A stretch of 64,000 nt of DNA, from positions 186,001 to 250,000 of the forward strand of contig JAOASD010000023.1 in the NCBI GenBank assembly GCA_025210265.1. Reading direction: 5' to 3'. This stretch comes from Pelagimonas sp. GTDB lineage: Bacteria; Pseudomonadota; Alphaproteobacteria; Rhodobacterales; Rhodobacteraceae. The notes under the pieces were generated by a model that was not told the origin of the DNA, did not search any database, and saw only the letters and a program-made list of their open reading frames with translations. Made by a program: the position numbers and the translations under genes. Shown here piece after piece: positions 55,876 through 64,000 of the stretch. Position 1 is the stretch's first letter. Each line of letters starts with the position of its first letter.

Positions 55876-57494
55876 TTCACTTCCTCCGCGTCATCTTCGA
55901 GCCAGCTGCGCAGGATCTCCACGGTTTCAGTCTTACGCTCTTCAATCAGCCCTCGAAGACGCTCGACCGGGTCTTCTTCTGCTGGAGCATCAAAATCGAC
56001 CATCCCCATGCCACCAAAATCTGGTGCCTCTTGCATCACGGGAAGATCAACAAAGCCGCCATCGGGTTCGATTTCACCAGCAATCGCTGGGGCAGCATTC
56101 TCGGCTGCGGTCTCAAACGGGGCTGGCAACGCCGCCGTTGGCTGGTCAATCTCGGTGGGACGCGCAAGAACGGGGCGCACCACAAACAGGCCCAAAATTG
56201 TCGCAACCAACGCCAGTACACCGATCTGAATCAAACGCATCATATCCAGAGATCCGCTGATCAGACCCGGTTCAATCGGCCCGGTCCCAAGCCCCTCAGG
56301 CCGCTCAAACGGCAAAGAGCGAATCGTGATCTCGTCCCCGCGCTCCGCGTCAAATCCAACAGCCGAAGCCACCAAAGCCTGGAGCGCCTGCTGCTCATCA
56401 TCCGGGAGCGGTACGAAACTCTGCCCACCCTCAGCATTGGTTGTGTAGCTGCCATTCACCAAAACTGCGACGGTCAGTCGTTTGACCGCACCAGGTGCAC
56501 GGGTGATTTCCCGCATGGTCTCGGAGACTTCGTAGTTAATGCGCTCGCGGGTTTCAGCAGAACGCGCCGACGAATTTTCGCCGCCATTGGCATTTCCGTC
56601 AGGCAAATTGGACGCAACCGTGACCGCACCGCCCCCAGAATTTTCGGAGTTGTCAGAGCGTTCTTCGGTATCGGTCGAAATCACAACCCGCCCTTCAGGG
56701 TCAAACCGGCGCTCGCGGATGGATTCGGCCTCTGTCACCGTATCAACGCTGACTTCGACAACAGCGTTTCCGGTGCCGACACGCGCCTCCACCAGGCGCT
56801 GAACCCGATCGCGCAGCTGATTCGCCTTATCATCAGCGGACGGCCCGGACGCACTATCGGCCTCTGCTCCGATCAGCCCGCCCTTACCGTCAATCACTGC
56901 CACATTTTCCGCGTCCAGGCCGGGCACGGCCGAAGCCACAAGAAACTTTAATGCGCGCGCCTGGGCAGGAGAGAGAACCCCACCCGAACCGGTAACAGAA
57001 ATCGACGCCGAGGGCGTAACATCACGCTGAAAAGGATTCGCGCTGCTGTTGGCAATGTGTACACGCGCCGTTGCAATATGCGGATTCGCAACGATGGTGC
57101 GCGCCAGCTCCCCTTCTTTTGCCCGCCAATAGGCCGCATCGAACATCTGGGATGTGGTGCCAAAACCGGACAGCCCGTCCAGCAATTCATATCCCTGCGC
57201 ACTATTGGCCGGGAGCCCCTCGCTGGCCAGCGTCAAACGCAACGTATCGCGTTCGCCATCTGGCACAAAAATCGCCCCCCCTCGCACATTATATTGCACA
57301 CCGCGCGCCTCAAGCGCCTGCACAACCTCGCCTGCGGCACCATTTTCAAGCCCCGCATATAAAAGGGACATTTTTGGTGCTGATGCCATGCGCGCCAGGC
57401 CCAGGACCGCCGCCATCATAAAAAGAGTTGCACCGATGACGATAATTCTCTGGCGACCGCCCAATGCGTTCCAGACTGACATGACCTGTTGCAA
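55872..57494 (-). CDS. fliF: flagellar MS-ring protein FliF
   Basis: This 540-residue MS-ring subunit has TM1 (IIVIGATLFMMAAVLGLARM), periplasmic ring-building motifs (SLLYAGLENGAAGEVVQALEARGV, ARVHIANSSANPFQRDVTPSASIS), TM2 (LIQIGVLALVATILGLFVV) and the C-terminal acidic FliG-binding tail (PVERLRGLIEERKTETVEILRSWLEDD). The start is proposed as the TTG at 57494, giving MQQVMSVWNALG with GGAGG upstream; ATG 57482 is the alternative, and the frame is open to 57512. It is divergent from fliL. fliG is absent from this operon. Confidence 0.95.
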   Translation of the reverse strand: MQQVMSVWNALGGRQRIIVIGATLFMMAAVLGLARMASAPKMSLLYAGLENGAAGEVVQALEARGVQYNVRGGAIFVPDGERDTLRLTLASEGLPANSAQGYELLDGLSGFGTTSQMFDAAYWRAKEGELARTIVANPHIATARVHIANSSANPFQRDVTPSASISVTGSGGVLSPAQARALKFLVASAVPGLDAENVAVIDGKGGLIGAEADSASGPSADDKANQLRDRVQRLVEARVGTGNAVVEVSVDTVTEAESIRERRFDPEGRVVISTDTEERSDNSENSGGGAVTVASNLPDGNANGGENSSARSAETRERINYEVSETMREITRAPGAVKRLTVAVLVNGSYTTNAEGGQSFVPLPDDEQQALQALVASAVGFDAERGDEITIRSLPFERPEGLGTGPIEPGLISGSLDMMRLIQIGVLALVATILGLFVVRPVLARPTEIDQPTAALPAPFETAAENAAPAIAGEIEPDGGFVDLPVMQEAPDFGGMGMVDFDAPAEEDPVERLRGLIEERKTETVEILRSWLEDDAEEVK

Positions 57495-57610
57495 GACCAA
57501 CCTCCGCTCCAAACATTCTGTTCGGTTGTGACTCAGATTGAACCAATCGCCTTAACAATCGGTTAGCCCATTTACGCCTATAAGGATGTAGGAACGGAAT
57601 GAGGTTAAGA

Positions 57611-58132
57611 ATGACTGACGCCACCGTCGATGAACCTGAGGCAGAAGAGAAGAAGTCATCTAAATTGCCTTTGATTATTGGGCTTGTGCTTGCTGTAGCA
57701 GGGGGCGGCGGCGGTTTTTTTGCCGTGTCTTCCGGCTTGCTTGGTGGTGCAAAGCCCACAGCAACATCAGTCAGCGAATCACACGCGGAAAACACAGTGC
57801 CGGCGGTGGAAATAGACAACGCTGCATTGTCGGATATTTCTTTTGTCGAGGTTCCACCCCTGGTGATTTCCCTTGGTCCAGGGACGCAAGCGGACCACCT
57901 GCGGTTTCGCGCCAGCCTTGAGGTCAACAAGGGCTATGAATCTGAAATAGAGGGCATTCTGCCCAGAATTCAGGATGTCATGAACAGCTATTTGCGCGCA
58001 TTGGAGCCAGCCACTCTAGAAGAGCCCGGCGCGCTGCTGAAACTACGGTCACAAATGTTGCGCCGTGTCTCCATGGTCGCGGGCGAAGGCCGCGTGCGCG
58101 ACCTGCTCGTACTTGAATTCGTGCTTAACTGA
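57611..58132 (+). CDS. fliL: flagellar basal body protein FliL
   Basis: This 173-residue single-span protein has a charged N-terminus, a membrane anchor (LPLIIGLVLAVAGGGGGFFAV), and a periplasmic FliL domain with FVEVPPLVISL and RFRASLEVNKG. FliL associates with the motor stator and MS ring. GAGGTTAAGA precedes the ATG. It opens a plus-strand unit with a short membrane protein and a MotE-like protein. Confidence 0.93.
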   Translation: MTDATVDEPEAEEKKSSKLPLIIGLVLAVAGGGGGFFAVSSGLLGGAKPTATSVSESHAENTVPAVEIDNAALSDISFVEVPPLVISLGPGTQADHLRFRASLEVNKGYESEIEGILPRIQDVMNSYLRALEPATLEEPGALLKLRSQMLRRVSMVAGEGRVRDLLVLEFVLN

Positions 58133-58143
58133 GAGGGCATGAT

Positions 58144-58494
58144 ATGGATCTGATTGCAGATATTCTGCTGGCTGCCGGGGCTTTGGGTGCCGGGTTTTAC
58201 TGCTTTATCCTCGCACGGCGTTTGACCCGGTTTACTGATCTGGAAAACGGTGTCGGCGGGGCTGTCGCTGTTTTGTCCGCGCAGGTCGACGATCTGACGC
58301 GCACCCTAGGGACTGCCCAGAAAACAGCCGGCGAATCGGCCAAATCCCTGGAAGAATTGACCGAACGCGCCGAGGATGTCGCCCGAAGGCTCGAACTGCT
58401 TGTCGCTTCGATGCATGACCTCCCGCAACAACCGGAAGAAACGCCCCCGCGCGAGGCACCAGATATGGTGTTTTTCAGGCATCCCGGAAACTAA
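58144..58494 (+). CDS. small membrane protein of the flagellar unit (DUF6468-like)
   Basis: This 116-residue protein has one N-terminal membrane span (LIADILLAAGALGAGFYCFILARRL), a long helix or coiled coil (about 25-95, LSAQVDDLTRTLGTAQKTAG), and ends EAPDMVFFRHPGN. Its place between fliL and the MotE-like gene, 11 bp after fliL, matches the alphaproteobacterial flagellar-operon proteins labelled DUF6468. That name is from memory of the layout, not a search. It may help the stator or basal body. Confidence 0.78.
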   Translation: MDLIADILLAAGALGAGFYCFILARRLTRFTDLENGVGGAVAVLSAQVDDLTRTLGTAQKTAGESAKSLEELTERAEDVARRLELLVASMHDLPQQPEETPPREAPDMVFFRHPGN

Positions 58495-58503
58495 GAGGCG
58501 ATC

Positions 58504-59166
58504 ATGGCACAAGCAAAATCGACTCCGCCTTCAGGCAAAGCGCCGGTCAAAGGCAAAACCGCCCCAAAGGCCAAGCGCAAAATGCGGGGCGCCTTAACCG
58601 CAATTGGCGGCCTATTGGTTGCCTCCGCGCTTTTGCGCACGGCGATTGGCGCCAGCGAAGCGTTGGCAAGAGAAGATCCAAACCCAACGGCACCGGCCCC
58701 AACGACCCAGGCTTCGGCACCGATCACAGAAGCCCCCGCTGGTCGTATGATCGGAAAAGAAGAGATCATGCCGCTGATTGAGGCGCTGAATGTTCGAGAA
58801 GACCGCGTCAACCGACGAGAGCGCCAGATTGCCATGCGCATGCAAGCCCTTGATGTTGCAGAACAAGAAATCAATCGCAAGCTAGACGAACTGGCCCGCG
58901 CCGAAGAGAAACTGCGGGGGACTCTTGCGCTTGCACAAACCGCAGCCGAAGACGACATCGACCGCCTGACCAATGTTTACGCCAATATGAAACCCAAACA
59001 GGCTGCTGCGCTCTTTGAGGAAATGGCCCCTGAATTTGCCGCTGGTTTTCTTGCACGTATGCGCCCGGAGGCCGCAGCTGCCGTTATGGCAGGGCTGACA
59101 CCGCAAGCCGCCTATACCATCAGCGTCGTTCTGGCCGGGCGCAACGCTGACGTTCCAAAGGAATAA
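58504..59166 (+). CDS. motE: MotE-like chaperone (MgtE N-terminal-domain protein)
   Basis: This 220-residue protein has an N-terminal membrane segment (RGALTAIGGLLVASALLRTAIG), a long coiled coil (about 85-145) and a C-terminal MgtE_N-like block: MKPKQAAALFEEMAPEFAAGFLARMRPEAAAAVMAGL. This is the pattern of MotE, a periplasmic chaperone for the rhizobial motor protein MotC. It follows the small membrane gene by 9 bp. Confidence 0.82.
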   Translation: MAQAKSTPPSGKAPVKGKTAPKAKRKMRGALTAIGGLLVASALLRTAIGASEALAREDPNPTAPAPTTQASAPITEAPAGRMIGKEEIMPLIEALNVREDRVNRRERQIAMRMQALDVAEQEINRKLDELARAEEKLRGTLALAQTAAEDDIDRLTNVYANMKPKQAAALFEEMAPEFAAGFLARMRPEAAAAVMAGLTPQAAYTISVVLAGRNADVPKE

Positions 59167-59382
59167 CGCAAATAAAGACGACTTAACCTATTTATGCTGA
59201 CTTCGAACTGAGGTGGAAAGAACACCTGCACAGCGCATGTCCTGTTGACCCGGCGGATATGGGCATAGCGCCCCTGTGCCCTCTCTCAGATGAGATTTGC
59301 ACAGGATCGTGACACGCCTCACCAGGGAACTGGATTGATTTTTACCCCTCGTTCAGGACAGTATGCACCAACCAATTTTTGA

Positions 59383-59943
59383 ATGAGTACAGCCATGATC
59401 ACCCGTCGCTCTTTTGTTGCCGCTGCTGCAGCCACTGCCGCACTGCCCGCCCATGCTTTTGAAGTAGATCCCGTCTTTCGCCCGCAACGCGTGGCGATCA
59501 AAAAGGATCTCGAACCTGGACAGCTGCTGATTATGCCACGCGCGCATTTCCTGTACTTCATTGAAGAGCCGGGGCAGGCCATGCGCTACGGAGTTGGGGT
59601 TGGCAAAGCAGGCCTGGAATTTACCGGCACCGCAAAGATCGGTGCGAAAAAAGAATGGCCGACCTGGCGTCCGACGAATGAAATGATCGCGCGCGAACCC
59701 CGGACATATTCTAAATTCGTCGATAACGATTATGTGCAGCCCGGTGGTCCTGGCAACCCGCTGGGTGCTCGGGCGCTATATTTGTTCCAGAATGGGCGCG
59801 ACACCTATTTCCGCATCCACGGCACCACAGCACCGCGTTCCATCGGACGGTCGGTTTCGAATGGCTGTATCCGCATGATCAATGACCATGTGATCGACCT
59901 GTATAAACGGGTTCCCATCGGCGCGACTGTCACTGTCCTGTGA
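59383..59943 (+). CDS. L,D-transpeptidase, Tat-exported
   Basis: This 186-residue protein has a Tat signal (ITRRSFVAAAAATAALPAHA) and a YkuD domain with H146 (YFRIHGTTAP) and catalytic C162 (GRSVSNGCIRM). Such enzymes make 3-3 crosslinks in peptidoglycan or attach proteins to it. The length is short but normal for family members in alphaproteobacteria. The 216-bp gap upstream has no gene. Its stop overlaps the next start by GTGA. Confidence 0.95.
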   Translation: MSTAMITRRSFVAAAAATAALPAHAFEVDPVFRPQRVAIKKDLEPGQLLIMPRAHFLYFIEEPGQAMRYGVGVGKAGLEFTGTAKIGAKKEWPTWRPTNEMIAREPRTYSKFVDNDYVQPGGPGNPLGARALYLFQNGRDTYFRIHGTTAPRSIGRSVSNGCIRMINDHVIDLYKRVPIGATVTVL

Positions 59944-61106
59944 CAGCTACCGCCGCCCGAGCCGAGCGGCAGTTTGATCTGATCGTCATAGGCGCAGGGC
60001 CTGCTGGCGCGGCAGCCGCGCATGTGGCTGCGTCGCAAGGTTTGCGCACCGCCCTCGTGGACAAGCGCCGCTTCCCGCGCCCCAAACTGTGCGGTGGCGG
60101 CATAACCGGTCGCGCAATGTCCCATTACCGGGATATTTTTGAACAAAACCAGCCTAATGTTCCGCTTGTAACCTGCCGCGACCTGTCGTTCTTTGCTTTT
60201 GGGCAGGATCTCGGGACGGACCATAATGCGCCGCCGCTCCACCTGGGGATGCGCATTACATTTGACGCACATCTGGTTGCTCTGGCCTTGCGCGCGGGAG
60301 CTGAGGATTTCACCGGGCAGACTGGCGCATTAGACACCAGCGCGACGGCGCTGGACATTGCGGGTATGCGCCTGACCGCCCCTGTGATCATTGCAGCCGA
60401 TGGGGTGAACAGCCCCACCGCGCGGCAGCTGTTTGGCAGCGCCTTTGATCGCACCAAGATCGGCTTTGCGCTAGAGGTTGAAACACCCGAAATCGCCCCA
60501 GATAAACCCCTGCGCATTGATTTTGGAGCCGCGGAATGGGGCTATGGCTGGCGCTTTCCCAAAACCGGATCGACGACCATCGGATTGGGGGGCGTCATGT
60601 CCCGCAATACCGATATGAAGGCTGCACTGGCGCAGTATCTGGACCGGTTAGGGGCGGATCCAACACAGCCGCCAAAGGGGCAGTTTCTGCCATTCGGAGC
60701 GTTCCGCAAAACACCTGGTCGCGGGCAGATCCTATTGGCCGGGGACGCGGCCGGGCTTGTCGATCCGATCACAGGTGAGGGCATCGCCCATGCGTTGCAT
60801 AGTGGCAGCCTGGCGGCACAGGCCACAATCGCCGCGCTGAAAGCCGGGCGGCCCGAGACTGCGCTGGCGCTCTACCAACAGAAAATTCGCCCGATACATC
60901 GCGGCCTGCAGCACGCTGGCATGTTGCGTCAGATTATCTTTCGCCCCCAATTTCGCAGGACATTTATCAAAAGTTTTCAAAACTCTCGGACGTTGCGCGG
61001 GGAATATCTGCGGCTTTTGGCAGGACAAACCGAATACGCACCGATCATGCGACACATGGCGCTGCGCCTGCCCGGTTTTGGTCTAAAGGTTTTGCGAGAA
61101 ATCTGA
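59940..61106 (+). CDS. geranylgeranyl reductase-family flavoprotein
   Basis: This 388-residue FAD-dependent oxidoreductase has the dinucleotide motif DLIVIGAGPAGAAAAHVA, KLCGGGITGRAM and the GD block LLAGDAAGLVDPITGEGIAHAL. It resembles geranylgeranyl reductases that saturate isoprenoid chains, and it may act on menaquinone, carotenoid or other prenyl lipids. It starts at a GTG overlapping the transpeptidase stop. The pairing with a cell-wall enzyme is curious but may not mean shared function. No photosynthesis genes are in the window. Confidence 0.85.
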   Translation: MTATAARAERQFDLIVIGAGPAGAAAAHVAASQGLRTALVDKRRFPRPKLCGGGITGRAMSHYRDIFEQNQPNVPLVTCRDLSFFAFGQDLGTDHNAPPLHLGMRITFDAHLVALALRAGAEDFTGQTGALDTSATALDIAGMRLTAPVIIAADGVNSPTARQLFGSAFDRTKIGFALEVETPEIAPDKPLRIDFGAAEWGYGWRFPKTGSTTIGLGGVMSRNTDMKAALAQYLDRLGADPTQPPKGQFLPFGAFRKTPGRGQILLAGDAAGLVDPITGEGIAHALHSGSLAAQATIAALKAGRPETALALYQQKIRPIHRGLQHAGMLRQIIFRPQFRRTFIKSFQNSRTLRGEYLRLLAGQTEYAPIMRHMALRLPGFGLKVLREI

Positions 61107-61214
61107 ATGAAACCGCCAGGGGCGGGCATCTTTTCGACACAAACGCGCCACATTTCGCCGGCCTTAATCCTTTCTAAGGAATTGAGCCGCACTCTGCGAT
61201 GAGGGAGGAATGAC

Positions 61215-61418
61215 ATGGCCATCTTTGGTTTTCTTTTGGGCAGCATTCTGGGCTTTGTCGTTGGGTTTGTCGGCTGGGCCTTCTTTGGTATCAGCCTGTT
61301 TGCCGCGCTTAGCATTTACCTGTCTTTGGGGATCGGAACCGGTCTGACATTGGCAATCCTGAGGGCAGAGGATGACACATTGTACCCGCCAAGCCCAATG
61401 GCGGCAGCCAGCCTGTGA
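61215..61418 (+). CDS. small membrane protein, 67 residues
   Basis: This protein is almost all membrane helices (FGFLLGSILGFVVGFVGWAF and ISLFAALSIYLSLGIGTGLTLAILRA) with a short hydrophilic tail. A strong GAGGGAGGAATGAC site lies before the ATG, which supports a real gene. No family is recognised. It sits alone between a flavoprotein gene and an esterase gene. Confidence 0.7.
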   Translation: MAIFGFLLGSILGFVVGFVGWAFFGISLFAALSIYLSLGIGTGLTLAILRAEDDTLYPPSPMAAASL

Positions 61419-61423
61419 TCCCC

Positions 61424-61441
61424 ACAGGCAGCACCTGTTTT
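61424..61441 (+). terminator. weak intrinsic terminator
   Basis: ACAGG (61424-61428) pairs with CCTGT (61434-61438), followed by TTTT, in the 21-bp gap between the convergent small membrane gene and the esterase gene. It overlaps the esterase stop codon. Confidence 0.35.
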
Positions 61442-62117
61442 ATGGCTGGCCTTGGCTGCGCGCGATCAGCTCTTCTACTTTGGGGCCAATATGGCCCACG
61501 ATCTTTTCCACCCCATCGGCATTGGGGTGAATACCGTCAGGTTGCATAAACGCCGAAAGCGTTGCGGGATCGGTTCCAATCTCGGTCAACCCGGCAAAAA
61601 AACTGTTCAGATGCAGCGCGCCGTACTGCGATGCCAAATCTGGGTAAATCGCGTCAAACGCGCTTTTGTATTCTGCGCCGTAATTGCCCGGTGCCTGCAT
61701 TCCGATCAACAGCACCTGCAGGTCCTGTGCGGCGGCGACCTGTAGGATACCGTCCAGATTTGCCCGCACGGTTTCGGGTGCAATCCCCCGCAACAGATCA
61801 TTGCCGCCAAGGGCGACAATCATTGCATCAATTTCAGGTGTCAGCGACCAGGCCACGCGCGCCAACCCGCCAGCCGTCGTATCCCCGGACACGCCTCCAT
61901 TCACCACTCGAACATCATGCCCACGCTGAGACAGCCAATCGCGCAATTGCGGAACAAAACCGTCCTGTTCAATCAGCCCGTATCCCTGGGTCAGACTGTC
62001 TCCAAGCGCCAGAATATGAACATCCGCCGCCTCAACCGGCGCGGCAAATAGCGCAACAGCCGCAATCAGCGCCTTGTTGCCCAGCGCCCAGGGCCCATAT
62101 GAAAGAAATTGAGTCAA
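61440..62117 (-). CDS. GDSL/SGNH arylesterase (TesA-like)
   Basis: This 225-residue esterase has a signal peptide (ALIAAVALFAAPVEAA) and the four SGNH blocks: GDSLTQGYGL (Ser), VNGGVSGDTT (Gly), GGNDLLRG (Asn) and DGIHPNADG (Asp-His). It is like TesA/arylesterase and is divergent from a YbbA/YbbP-like ABC transporter, as in E. coli tesA-ybbA-ybbP. It hydrolyses acyl esters in the periplasm. Confidence 0.93.
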   Translation of the reverse strand: MTQFLSYGPWALGNKALIAAVALFAAPVEAADVHILALGDSLTQGYGLIEQDGFVPQLRDWLSQRGHDVRVVNGGVSGDTTAGGLARVAWSLTPEIDAMIVALGGNDLLRGIAPETVRANLDGILQVAAAQDLQVLLIGMQAPGNYGAEYKSAFDAIYPDLASQYGALHLNSFFAGLTEIGTDPATLSAFMQPDGIHPNADGVEKIVGHIGPKVEELIARSQGQP

Positions 62118-62131
62118 AGGATGCCTCCGCG

Positions 62132-62824
62132 ATGCCCGATCCGATTTTGTCCCTTAAAGATGTGCGTTTGTCCCTGCAGGGCAATGCCGGGTTGGTAAAT
62201 ATCCTGCACGGGATCTCGTTGGAGGTGCAAGCAGGTGAGACATTGGGCCTGATTGGCCCCTCTGGCTCCGGCAAATCCTCCGCCCTGATGGTGATGGGCG
62301 GGCTAGAGCGCGCGACCGGCGGCCAGGTGCAGGCCATGGGCCACGATCTGACCGCAATGGACGAGGACGCGCTGGCCCGGTTTCGCCGCAAACATATGGG
62401 TGTGGTGTTCCAAAGCTTTCACCTGATCCCAACCATGACCGCATTGGAAAATGTCGCCACCCCGCTGGAGTTGGCCGGGCGGCGCGACGCGTTTGACGCA
62501 GCAAAAGCGCAGCTGGAGGCCGTGGGCCTCGCGGATCGCGCCGATCATTATCCCAACCAGATGTCCGGGGGCGAACAGCAGCGCGTCGCGCTGGCCCGCG
62601 CGCTGGCACCGCAGCCGGAAATCCTGCTGGCGGATGAACCGACCGGCAATCTGGATGGTGCTAACGGCCAAGCCATCATGGAATTGCTGTTCGGCCTGTC
62701 GGAACGCACGGGTGCGACACTGGTTCTGGTCACCCATGATCCTGGGTTGGCCGCGCGCTGCAGCCGGGTGATCCGTCTTGAGGATGGGCGCGTGTCGAGC
62801 GCACAGAAAGAGGCCGCAGAATGA
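62132..62824 (+). CDS. ABC transporter ATP-binding protein (YbbA-like)
   Basis: This 230-residue ATPase has Walker A GPSGSGKSS, Q-loop VVFQSFHLIP, signature MSGGEQQRVALARAL, Walker B ILLADEPTGNLD and the H-loop VLVTHDP. It is of the MacB/LolD-like group, which powers FtsX-type permeases. The start at 62132 gives MPDPILSLKDV; the frame runs back to 62099. Its stop overlaps the permease start by ATGA, so the two genes form one transporter. Confidence 0.94.
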   Translation: MPDPILSLKDVRLSLQGNAGLVNILHGISLEVQAGETLGLIGPSGSGKSSALMVMGGLERATGGQVQAMGHDLTAMDEDALARFRRKHMGVVFQSFHLIPTMTALENVATPLELAGRRDAFDAAKAQLEAVGLADRADHYPNQMSGGEQQRVALARALAPQPEILLADEPTGNLDGANGQAIMELLFGLSERTGATLVLVTHDPGLAARCSRVIRLEDGRVSSAQKEAAE

Positions 62825-64000
62825 GCCTGCGCATCGCAGGGCGTTTTGCGCGGCGCGAATTGCGCGGCGGTCTGCGCGGTTTTCGCATTTTTCTGGCCTG
62901 TCTGGCGCTAGGTGTCGCCGCGATTGCCGGGGTTGGATCGGTGCGCACAGCCATCCAGACCGGGCTGAGCGAACAGGGCGCGGTGCTTTTGGGCGGTGAT
63001 GCGCTGGCCGAGTTCACCTATCGCTTTGCCACCGAAGACGAGCTGGCATGGATGGGCACGGTGTCCGAAGAGCTGTCCGAGGTCACTGATTTCCGGTCTA
63101 TGGCGACACTGACTCGGGATGGGCAAACAGAACGCGCGCTCACACAGGTGAAATCGGTGGATGGTGCCTATCCTCTGATGGGTCAGGTCGTTCTGCAACC
63201 GGACATGCCGCTGGAGGACGCGCTGGCCGATCGTGGTGCTGTCATGGCCCCGATCCTTGCAGATCGGCTGGGGTTGGAACCCGGCGATGCATTCCGCCTT
63301 GGCAGCAGCGACTTCACCCTGCGCGCCACGCTGTTGACCGAACCCGATGATGCCGGGGACGGGTTTGGGCTGGGCCCGCGCACCATCCTGCGCACCGAAG
63401 ATCTGGAGGGTTCGGGCCTGCTGTCCCCTGGATCGCTGTTTGAAACCCAATATCGGATGCGCCTGCCCGCCGGGACCGATCTGGCCGCCCTGCAAGACGA
63501 GGCGCTGGAGCAGTTCGAGGACAAAGGCCTCAGCTGGCGGGATGCGCGCAATGGCGCCCCCGGCATCGCCACATTTGTTGAACGGCTCGGCAGTTTTCTG
63601 GTGCTGGTTGGCCTGTCCGGACTGGCGGTTGGCGGGATTGGTGTGTCAGCAGCTGTGCGCGCCTATCTGGCAGGCAAGACCGGCGTGATCGCCACGCTGC
63701 GCACATTGGGCGCAACGCGGCAGGTGATTTTCCTGACCTATTTCCTGCAGATCGGCGCGCTGTCGCTGCTGGGTATTGCGCTGGGGCTGGCGCTGGGGGC
63801 GCTGGTCCCGATCCTGTTTGGCCCGCTGATCAACGCCGCCCTGCCCGTGCCTGCCGTGTTCACCCTGCACCTTGCCCCGCTTGGCGAAGCCGCCCTGTAC
63901 GGGGTTCTGACCGCGCTGATCTTTACCCTGTGGCCGCTGGCCCGAGCCGAGGAAATCCGCGCCGCGACCCTGTTTCGCGACGCGCTTCAATCGGCCCGCA
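62821..64000 (+). CDS. FtsX-like ABC transporter permease (YbbP-like), 5' part
   Basis: The gene is cut by the right edge of the window after 393 codons. It begins ARRELRGGLRGFRIFLACLALGV with the first membrane span, then a large periplasmic domain (about 45-250) and further spans, with the FtsX pattern VGLSGLAVGGIGVSAAVRAYLAGKTGVIATLRTLGA. It is the permease partner of the ATPase gene just upstream. YbbP-type proteins are about 800 residues, so roughly half is missing. Confidence 0.93.
   Translation, partial: MSLRIAGRFARRELRGGLRGFRIFLACLALGVAAIAGVGSVRTAIQTGLSEQGAVLLGGDALAEFTYRFATEDELAWMGTVSEELSEVTDFRSMATLTRDGQTERALTQVKSVDGAYPLMGQVVLQPDMPLEDALADRGAVMAPILADRLGLEPGDAFRLGSSDFTLRATLLTEPDDAGDGFGLGPRTILRTEDLEGSGLLSPGSLFETQYRMRLPAGTDLAALQDEALEQFEDKGLSWRDARNGAPGIATFVERLGSFLVLVGLSGLAVGGIGVSAAVRAYLAGKTGVIATLRTLGATRQVIFLTYFLQIGALSLLGIALGLALGALVPILFGPLINAALPVPAVFTLHLAPLGEAALYGVLTALIFTLWPLARAEEIRAATLFRDALQSAR

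Overview
The window looks like a chromosomal segment of an alphaproteobacterium of the Rhodobacterales (Roseobacter group). The reasons are high GC with NNC/NNG codon preference, a Hint_2 protein, a hisC-tyrC-extensin operon, a divergent fliFHNP / fliL-DUF-motE flagellar block, and a tesA-like esterase divergent from a ybbA/ybbP-type ABC transporter. Everything is inferred by reading the sequence; no database search was run.

Region 1 (1-38 kb) is a very large surface-glycan locus. It starts with a cut-off glycosyltransferase and a small DUF2946-like/PepSY pair. Next come sugar-tailoring and assembly genes: serine-acetyltransferase-like and OafA-like acyltransferases, a GMC oxidoreductase, SDRs, a WecG/TagA glycosyltransferase, Gfo/Idh/MocA dehydrogenases (one fused to an epimerase), and GT4 and GT2 enzymes. 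Chain-length control is given by a BY-kinase with a 90-bp tandem-repeat coiled coil (15046-16419) and a convergent Wzz (16501-17826), separated by a bidirectional terminator. Upstream of wzz, on the same minus strand, run GT2, Wzx flippase, a type I PKS, another GT2 and an NRPS-like protein. A secreted SGNH/glycosidase/RTX protein and an SDR close the locus.

The most interesting system is the PKS-GT2-NRPS set (18162-30169) inside that export operon. The NRPS protein has an N-terminal formyltransferase, no HHxxxDG condensation motif, and an adenylation domain split between motifs A4 and A5 by an in-frame flavin-dependent luciferase-like monooxygenase. The ten specificity residues, read by eye, give DILQYGMIWK, close to the classical glycine code. 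That points to a glycine-activating, glycine-oxidising module like the one that makes the terminal amide in myxothiazol/melithiazol synthases. The PKS has the order KS-AT-KR-DH-ACP-TE, with KR before DH. A 264-bp MITE-like element with 23-bp perfect inverted repeats sits in the TA of the wzx stop codon, just upstream of the PKS.

Region 2 (38-54 kb) is mostly housekeeping: leuA with a leucine-rich, possibly leaderless, attenuator leader; small hypothetical genes; a hydroxyacid dehydrogenase; SH3 and Hint proteins; ugd (UDP-glucuronate supply); hisC-tyrC-extensin; and an NAD-salvage run pncA - hybrid histidine kinase - pncB in which the kinase and pncB overlap. An Hsp70-like ATPase and trhO follow.

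Region 3 (54-64 kb) holds the flagellar divergon, an L,D-transpeptidase overlapping a geranylgeranyl-reductase-family flavoprotein, a small membrane protein, the esterase, and the ABC transporter whose permease runs off the right edge. No tRNA, rRNA or CRISPR array was seen.
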